Origin: Bacteroidia bacterium
GTDB lineage: Bacteria > Bacteroidota > Bacteroidia > Flavobacteriales > Flavobacteriaceae
Reading direction: 5' to 3'
Length of the DNA stretch: 64,000 bases
Assembly: GCA_030427735.1 (NCBI GenBank)
Contig: JAUIBP010000011.1
Span: forward strand, 47,280-111,279
The position numbers were made by a program, and so were the translations under genes. Below, piece after piece: positions 59,078-64,000 of the stretch. Position 1 is the stretch's first letter. The number at the start of each line of letters is the position of its first letter. The notes beneath the pieces were generated by a model. It was not told the origin of the DNA and made no database searches. It saw nothing but the letters and a program-made list of their open reading frames with translations.

Positions 59078-59246
59078 GGACTATCATAAAATATGAATTG
59101 ATTTGATTTAAAAAGGTAACATATCGGTTCACAATTTTTTCTGGTTCACAATGTTGACAATTTGTGTTTTTTTGATAAATAAGATTTGGCTGTCAACCCC
59201 TCGATTTTTAATTTACACACTTTTCGGGATAGTGTCTAAAATTAAT
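59078..59246. other. Non-coding stretch with a short direct repeat
   Basis: No reading frame worth reporting. GGTTCACAAT occurs twice, at 59126-59135 and 59143-59152 (period 17), and the second copy runs into CACAATGTTGACAATTTGTG, a loose inverted repeat. It is upstream of the Rrf2 promoter and could hold a second regulatory site. Confidence 0.4.
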
Positions 59247-59264
59247 TAAGACTTTTTTGTCCTA
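59247..59264. promoter_or_regulatory. Inverted repeat, site 1, over the Rrf2-gene promoter
   Basis: TAAGACT-TTTT-TGTCCTA. With one more base on each side the arms are AATTAAGAC and GTCCTAATT (one mismatch). It covers the -33 TTTG of the regulator gene, the place expected for an autorepressor. Confidence 0.55.
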
Positions 59265-59288
59265 ATTTAAAATATCTGTTTATATTTG
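59256..59288 (+). promoter_or_regulatory. Promoter of the Rrf2-family regulator gene
   Basis: TTTG at 59256-59259, a 21-base spacer and TATATTTG at 59281-59288, 17 bases before the ATG. Confidence 0.7.
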
Positions 59289-59305
59289 TTTCATAAATTA
59301 TATAT

Positions 59306-59740
59306 ATGTTTTCAAAAGCTTGTGAATACGGTATTAGAGCATCCATTTTTATAGCACTTAATTCTTTTGGGGGTAGACGAGTGAGTCCCAAAGAACTAGC
59401 GGCAGAAATTGATTCACCTCAAGCGTTCACAGCCAAAATTTTGCAGGCATTGGTAAGACATGACGTTATTCAATCTGTTAAAGGGGCTTATGGTGGTTTT
59501 GAAATCGATAAAAACAGAATTAAAACCATTAAACTGTCAGATATTGTAGATGCGATTGATGGTGATAATATTTATAAAGGTTGTGGACTTGGTTTAAAAG
59601 CTTGTGATGAAGATCGTCCTTGCCCGATGCACGATAAGTTTAAAGTTGTGAGAGAGGAACTTAAAACCATGTTAGAATCCACTAATCTTGAAACTTTAGC
59701 ATTAGATATTAAAGAAGGAGATACCTTTTTACGGCGCTAA
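59306..59740 (+). CDS. Rrf2-family regulator, NsrR-like with three cysteines
   Basis: A 144-residue winged-helix repressor. The helix-turn-helix region is VSPKELAAEIDSPQAFTAKILQALVRHDVI (about 26-55), followed by the wing KGAYGGFEI. Cys93, Cys100 and Cys106 (spacing C-x6-C-x5-C, with His109 close by) fit an iron-sulfur cluster site like that of NsrR and IscR. NsrR senses nitric oxide, and the next genes are a nitric oxide reductase and a nitrosative-stress repair protein, so NO sensing is the best guess. A palindrome overlaps its own promoter. Confidence 0.88.
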   Translation: MFSKACEYGIRASIFIALNSFGGRRVSPKELAAEIDSPQAFTAKILQALVRHDVIQSVKGAYGGFEIDKNRIKTIKLSDIVDAIDGDNIYKGCGLGLKACDEDRPCPMHDKFKVVREELKTMLESTNLETLALDIKEGDTFLRR

Positions 59741-59758
59741 AAAAATTTTGCTATAAAA

Positions 59759-59776
59759 TAGGATAAAAATATCCGA
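59759..59776. promoter_or_regulatory. Inverted repeat, site 2, upstream of norB
   Basis: TAGGATA-AAAA-TATCCGA, one mismatch from a perfect palindrome with the same 4-base spacer as sites 1 and 3. It lies 20 bases after the regulator stop codon. Confidence 0.55.
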
Positions 59777-59823
59777 ATTAAACAATGGGAAAATAATTTA
59801 TAAATATATTTTTTAATCATAAA

Positions 59824-59841
59824 TAAGATAAAATTATCCTA
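59824..59841. promoter_or_regulatory. Inverted repeat, site 3, upstream of norB
   Basis: TAAGATA-AAAT-TATCCTA, 65 bases after site 2 and 28 bases before the norB ATG. A TATATTTT -7-like box (59805-59812) lies between sites 2 and 3. Confidence 0.55.
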
Positions 59842-59869
59842 AATTAAATTTAAAACCAAAACAATTACT

Positions 59870-62116
59870 ATGAAGAAAGAAAAAAAGCTCTGGTTACTAT
59901 TTGCAGCAGTTATGATAAGTTCGTTTAGCGTATTAGGGTATTACGGCTTTGAAATTTATCAGCAATCACCACCAATCCCAAAATCTATCGTATCTACCAA
60001 TGGAGATATTATTTTCACTGAATCTGAAATTAAAGATGGTCAGAATATTTGGCAAAGTATAGGAGGACAGGAAGTAGGATCTGTTTGGGGGCACGGCGCC
60101 TATGTTGCTCCAGACTGGACTGCCGATTGGTTACACAGAGAAGCGACTTATATTTTAAATATTTATGCTCAAGATGATTTCGGAAAAAATTATGATGCTG
60201 TAACCGAAGAGCAACAGGCTGCTTTAAAAGTAAGATTACAAAACGATTTAAGGACAAATACATATAATAAATCGGCTAACACTATTACCATCTCCGAGAA
60301 CAGGGTAGAAGCTATAAATTATTTAAGCGATTATTATAAAGGATTATTCACAAACGATCCTAAATTCGATAAACTTCGTGCTGATTATGCTATTCCTGAA
60401 AACACCATAAAGGATGAAGCTAAAATGCATAAAATGAATGCCTTTTTCTTTTGGGCAACCTGGGCAACGGTAACCGAGCGTCCAAACAGTAACGTTAGTT
60501 ATACACACAATTGGCCTGCCGACGATTTGGTAGGGAATGAACCAACTATGGATTTGATGGTTTGGTCTGGTGTTAGTATCATTTTACTGATATTATGTAT
60601 TGGAATACTGGTGTTTTATCATGTGAAATCTGGTGAAGATGAAACATTACCACCTCCTGTCGATGATCCATTATTGAAACAAGGCATGACCCCAAGTATG
60701 CATCTGGTTAAAAAATATTTCTGGGTTGTTACTCTATTAATGGTGTTGCAAATGCTTTTAGGTATTGTAACTGCACATTACGGTGTTGAAGGCGATGGAT
60801 TTTATGGTTTTGCCTTAGACAAAATATTACCATATTCCGTTACGCGAACCTGGCACACGCAACTGGCTATTTTCTGGATTGCAACCGCTTGGTTAGCTAC
60901 AGGGTTGTATATTGCTCCGGCGGTTTCGGGTAAAGATCCAAAGTTTCAGAAATTTGGAGTTAATTTCTTATTTATTGCGCTTTTAATTATTGTTTTAGGG
61001 TCTATGGCCGGACAATGGTTTGGGGTAATGCAGAAGTTGAATCTGGTAAACAATTTCTGGTTTGGGCATCAAGGTTATGAATATGTCGATCTTGGAAGAT
61101 TCTGGCAAATATTCCTATTAATAGGCTTGTTCTTATGGCTGGCATTAATGGTAAGACCGTTATTACCTGTTTTAAAGCGTAAAACCGAAGAAAAGAACCT
61201 TATCATCATGTTCTTAGTGTCTTGTAGTGCCATTGCCCTTTTCTATGCTTCTGGGTTAATGTGGGGCAGACACACCAATTTGGCCATCGCAGAATACTGG
61301 AGATGGTGGGTTGTACACTTATGGGTTGAAGGCTTCTTCGAAGTATTTGCAACCGTTGTTATCGCCTTTTTGTTTGTTCGCTTAGGATTACTAAAAACCA
61401 AAACAGCAACATTAAATGTATTGTTGGCTACCATTATTTTTATGTCTGGCGGTATTTTAGGAACGTTTCACCATTTGTATTTCACTGGAACTCCAAAAGC
61501 TGTCATGGCTCTAGGCGCTACATTTAGTGCTTTAGAAGTGGTTCCGTTAACCTTAATTGGCTATGAAGCTTACCATAATTACAAATTATCAAAAGCAACA
61601 AAATGGTTAGAAGATTATAAATGGCCTATTTATTTCATGATTGCCGTTGCTTTTTGGAACTTTTTAGGAGCTGGTATTTTCGGATTTATCATTAATCCGC
61701 CAATTGCACTATACTATGTACAAGGTTTAAATACCACTCCATTACATGGACATACAGCTTTATTCGGAGTTTACGGTATGCTTGGAATTGGTTTAATGCT
61801 TTTTGTATTACGAAGTTTATACAGGAATGTAAACTGGAATAATAAATTATTAAAAATTACATTTTGGTCGTTAAACTTAGGACTATTAGGAATGGCTCTA
61901 CTAAGCTTACTACCTATAGGTATTTGGCAAGCTGTTGAAAGTATTGAACACGGTATGTGGTATGCACGTTCATCAGAATTAATGCAAGACCCGAGCATGA
62001 TTACATTAAAATGGCTGAGAACTATTGGAGATGTCATTTTCGCAGTAGGTATCGTTACAACCTGTTGGTTTGTATTCGATTTAACTTTAAAAAATAAAAT
62101 AACAAAGAACAATTAA
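59870..62116 (+). CDS. norB: Quinol-dependent nitric oxide reductase (qNOR)
   Basis: Reduces two NO to N2O using quinol in the inner membrane. The 748 residues are the fused NorC/NorB form: a helix near the start, a periplasmic domain without a haem c motif (QSIGGQEVGSVWGHGAYVAPDWTADWLH, about 65-90), then about 12 helices. Metal ligands are visible: RTWHTQLAIFW (haem), HLWVEGFFEVFA (FeB His and Glu), GTFHHLYFTG (FeB His pair) and HGHTALFGVYG (haem His pair). Three palindromes in the region suggest control by the upstream regulator. ric follows 11 bases later. Confidence 0.95.
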   Translation: MKKEKKLWLLFAAVMISSFSVLGYYGFEIYQQSPPIPKSIVSTNGDIIFTESEIKDGQNIWQSIGGQEVGSVWGHGAYVAPDWTADWLHREATYILNIYAQDDFGKNYDAVTEEQQAALKVRLQNDLRTNTYNKSANTITISENRVEAINYLSDYYKGLFTNDPKFDKLRADYAIPENTIKDEAKMHKMNAFFFWATWATVTERPNSNVSYTHNWPADDLVGNEPTMDLMVWSGVSIILLILCIGILVFYHVKSGEDETLPPPVDDPLLKQGMTPSMHLVKKYFWVVTLLMVLQMLLGIVTAHYGVEGDGFYGFALDKILPYSVTRTWHTQLAIFWIATAWLATGLYIAPAVSGKDPKFQKFGVNFLFIALLIIVLGSMAGQWFGVMQKLNLVNNFWFGHQGYEYVDLGRFWQIFLLIGLFLWLALMVRPLLPVLKRKTEEKNLIIMFLVSCSAIALFYASGLMWGRHTNLAIAEYWRWWVVHLWVEGFFEVFATVVIAFLFVRLGLLKTKTATLNVLLATIIFMSGGILGTFHHLYFTGTPKAVMALGATFSALEVVPLTLIGYEAYHNYKLSKATKWLEDYKWPIYFMIAVAFWNFLGAGIFGFIINPPIALYYVQGLNTTPLHGHTALFGVYGMLGIGLMLFVLRSLYRNVNWNNKLLKITFWSLNLGLLGMALLSLLPIGIWQAVESIEHGMWYARSSELMQDPSMITLKWLRTIGDVIFAVGIVTTCWFVFDLTLKNKITKNN

Positions 62117-62127
62117 TAATAGATATT

Positions 62128-62850
62128 ATGAGTACAATAGCACAAAAGCAAGTAGGGGAATTTGTAGCAGAAGATTTTAGAACAGCTGCAGTTTTTACGC
62201 AATATGGCATCGATTTTTGCTGTAGAGGAAATAGAACATTGGAAGATGTATGTGAAAAAAATGGTATTGAAACCAGTGAATTAGTACATCGTTTGGAGCA
62301 GGTTTTAAATACGCAAGGCAATCAAACTATTGATTATAAATCATGGCCTTTAGATTTACTTGTAGATTATATTGAAAAAAAACATCACCGATACGTAGAA
62401 GAAAAAACACCCATTTTAAAACAGTTTTTAGATAAGTTATGCCGAGTACATGGTGAAAGACATCCTGAACTTTTTGAAGTAAACGAGTTGTTTACCGCAT
62501 CGGCAGGAGAATTAGCACAGCATATGAAAAAGGAAGAGTTGGTATTGTTTCCCTTTGTTAAAAAATTAGTAAAGGCAGAGTTATCGAATACTGAGGTGGA
62601 AGCTCCTGGATTTGGGACCGTTAAAAACCCAATAGCCATGATGATGCAAGAACACGATAATGAAGGTGTACGGTTTAGAAAAATTGCAGAAATTACAGAT
62701 AATTATACGCCTCCAGCCGATGCTTGCAACACCTACCGAGTAACATTTGCGATGCTTCAAGAGTTTGAAGAAGATTTGCATTTACATATCCATTTAGAGA
62801 ATAACATCTTATTTCCAGCAGCCGAAAAACTGGAAAGTAAATTTTGTTAG
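62128..62850 (+). CDS. ric: Iron-sulfur cluster repair di-iron protein (Ric/ScdA/YtfE)
   Basis: Repairs iron-sulfur clusters damaged by NO or oxidative stress. The 240 residues begin with the ScdA_N domain, including the Cys pair Cys31-Cys32 in YGIDFCCRGN. The hemerythrin-like domain follows with iron ligands in KKHHRYVEEK, RHPELFEV, AQHMKKEELVLFPF, MQEHDNEG and HLHIHLENNILFP. It lies 11 bases after norB, so both are in one NO-defence transcript. Confidence 0.94.
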   Translation: MSTIAQKQVGEFVAEDFRTAAVFTQYGIDFCCRGNRTLEDVCEKNGIETSELVHRLEQVLNTQGNQTIDYKSWPLDLLVDYIEKKHHRYVEEKTPILKQFLDKLCRVHGERHPELFEVNELFTASAGELAQHMKKEELVLFPFVKKLVKAELSNTEVEAPGFGTVKNPIAMMMQEHDNEGVRFRKIAEITDNYTPPADACNTYRVTFAMLQEFEEDLHLHIHLENNILFPAAEKLESKFC

Positions 62851-62879
62851 TATTGTTCTTTAACTAATGGTTATACATT

Positions 62880-62925
62880 AATCCTATGTTGTTTTATTAC
62901 AAACATCATAGGATTTCTTAATTTT
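62880..62925 (+). terminator. Hairpin after ric
   Basis: AATCCTATG (62880-62888) pairs with CATAGGATT (62907-62915), with an inner TGTTG/AAACA stem and a T-rich 3' side. The T run is poor, so read-through to the next gene is possible. Confidence 0.5.
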
Positions 62926-62944
62926 AAGAACTTTATATTTAATT

Positions 62945-64000
62945 ATGCCCAAAAAACTAATTGTTGTTTGTCTAATAAATTTTTTAATAGCCGCCTTAAT
63001 GGGGTTGGCACTTCGTTTTTCTTTTTTAGAACCCATCGGATTAAATTATCGGTTTTTAACACACGCCCATTCTCATGTGGCCATGTTGGGCTGGGTGTAT
63101 TTAATGCTTTATGTCTTCATTGTTCATTATTTCATCCACGATAAAAAGCCAATTTTTAATAAAGTATTCTGGCTAACTGAAATTGCAGTTATAGGAATGA
63201 TGTTTAGTTTTCCATTTCAAGGATATGCCGCTATTTCCATTACGTTTTCAACACTACATATTTTTTGTTCATATTATTTTGTGTATTTGGTATGGAAGCA
63301 TCATAAAACAACTTCTAAAGCTGTTGGTTTAATGTTGAAAACCTCGTTATTATTTATGCTGATATCAACTATGGGTGTGTGGTGTTTGGGGCCAGCAGTG
63401 GGACTGTTAGGTCAGGCTTCGGCATTTTACCAAATAGCCATTCAGTTCTTTTTGCACTTCCAATTTAACGGGTGGTTTTTAATAGCTGTTCTTGCACTGT
63501 TATTCCATATTTTGAAGATTGAAAATTCCAAACGGTTTAAAATTTTTTTTAAATTATTGGTCGTATCAACCGTGCTTACTTTTGCCTTGCCCGTGCAATG
63601 GTTTGCTCCGCATCCCATTTTAATTTATTTAAATGTATTAGGGGTTATACTTCAATTATTAACCCTGTATTTGTTTTTAAAACTGATAAGATTTGAGTTG
63701 AAAAAAAACTTAAAAACACAATCTATATTCATCGTTATCTTGTATTATTTTAGTGTGTTTTGTTTTATTCTGAAAATACTTTTACAAGGTGTAACTCTAA
63801 TTCCTGAATTTTCCGAAGTAGTTTTTATGCATCGTAACTTAGTTATCGGTTTTATTCATTTAGTAATGTTGGGGATGATTACAGGTTTTCTTTTTGCGTT
63901 TCTATACAGTGAGCAGAAACCTACAGTATTATTAAAATTAGGTCTGTATAGTTTTCTTTCAGGCTTTGTTTTAACAGAAGTAATTTTATTGGTTCAAGGT
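62945..64000 (+). CDS. Polytopic membrane protein with His-rich helices, linked to the NO module (runs off the window)
   Basis: An open frame of 352 codons from ATG 62945 to the window end, with no stop. About eleven hydrophobic helices are visible. Helix 2 begins THAHSHVAMLGWVYL (His40, His42, His44), helix 6 has FFLHFQFNGWF, and helix 10 has MHRNLVIGFIHLVMLGMITGF. Paired histidines in helices recall haem-copper-oxidase-like or NnrS-like proteins, and the position 94 bases behind ric suggests a role in NO handling. I cannot name the family. The C-terminus is missing. Confidence 0.75.
   Translation, partial: MPKKLIVVCLINFLIAALMGLALRFSFLEPIGLNYRFLTHAHSHVAMLGWVYLMLYVFIVHYFIHDKKPIFNKVFWLTEIAVIGMMFSFPFQGYAAISITFSTLHIFCSYYFVYLVWKHHKTTSKAVGLMLKTSLLFMLISTMGVWCLGPAVGLLGQASAFYQIAIQFFLHFQFNGWFLIAVLALLFHILKIENSKRFKIFFKLLVVSTVLTFALPVQWFAPHPILIYLNVLGVILQLLTLYLFLKLIRFELKKNLKTQSIFIVILYYFSVFCFILKILLQGVTLIPEFSEVVFMHRNLVIGFIHLVMLGMITGFLFAFLYSEQKPTVLLKLGLYSFLSGFVLTEVILLVQG

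Noticed and set aside
1..64000. Prophage, insertion sequence, CRISPR array or defence island
   Set aside because: No transposase, integrase, phage structural, cas or restriction gene was seen, and no regularly spaced repeat array; the short repeats reported are isolated intergenic elements.

Overview
The window is AT-rich chromosomal DNA that looks like a member of the Flavobacteriaceae (Bacteroidota). The signs are TAnnTTTG -7 promoter boxes with upstream TTTG/TTG elements, almost no Shine-Dalgarno sequences, and lineage-typical families (YbbR, DUF6702, DUF4293, DUF1599, DoxX/BT_3928-like, nhaD-exbB-exbD-tonB-folC order, Rho with a long Q/N/K-rich insert). No prophage, insertion sequence, CRISPR array or rRNA was found. 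Both ends cut through a gene: recN on the left, and a polytopic membrane protein on the right.

Layout. 1-6.9 kb (+): recN end, fabI, a glycosyltransferase-YbbR-coaE operon, and a histidine kinase/response regulator pair. 7.1-16.1 kb (-): a tightly packed run from a Gfo/Idh/MocA oxidoreductase to miaA, including an exonuclease/GIY-YIG fusion whose real start appears to be ATT. 16.2-26.5 kb: pcm, an smpB-M61 peptidase operon, tRNA-Gly, pepE, two CarboxypepD_reg-like secreted proteins, DUF6702, an M1 peptidase and tatA. 26.5-35.1 kb (-): a kynurenine (tryptophan) catabolic cluster. kynU and kmo make 3-hydroxyanthranilate, the dioxygenase and ACMSD open and decarboxylate it, and the aldehyde dehydrogenase and RidA-like deaminase go on toward oxo-hexenedioate. 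An atypical SDR, a 55-residue membrane protein and an O-methyltransferase lie in the same cluster.

35.3-44.4 kb: msrA, acyl-CoA dehydrogenase, anmK, an amino acid dehydrogenase, nhaD, the ExbB/ExbD/TonB energiser and folC. 44.4-53.9 kb: a tandemly duplicated tRNA-Val, murF, rho, truA, an ABC exporter, the diadenylate cyclase cdaA and folP. 54-58.8 kb: DUF1599, a DoxX-like protein, a lone Dpp/Opp-type permease, tpiA, prmA and clpS. 58.9-64 kb: tRNA-Arg, then a nitric-oxide module made of an NsrR-like Rrf2 regulator, quinol nitric oxide reductase, the Ric di-iron repair protein and an unidentified His-containing membrane protein.

The strongest non-routine signals are these. Three copies of an 18-bp inverted repeat (TARGAYW-N4-WRTCCKA) lie in the nitric-oxide module, one of them over the regulator's own promoter. 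The exonuclease gene has no ATG/GTG/TTG start. An approximately 200-bp dispersed repeat occurs at 6.9 kb and 29.4 kb, and its edge supplies the last codons of miaA. A second intergenic repeat lies at 28.8 kb. The SDR in the kynurenine cluster lacks the YxxxK catalytic pair. No wholly new multi-gene system could be demonstrated from the sequence alone.
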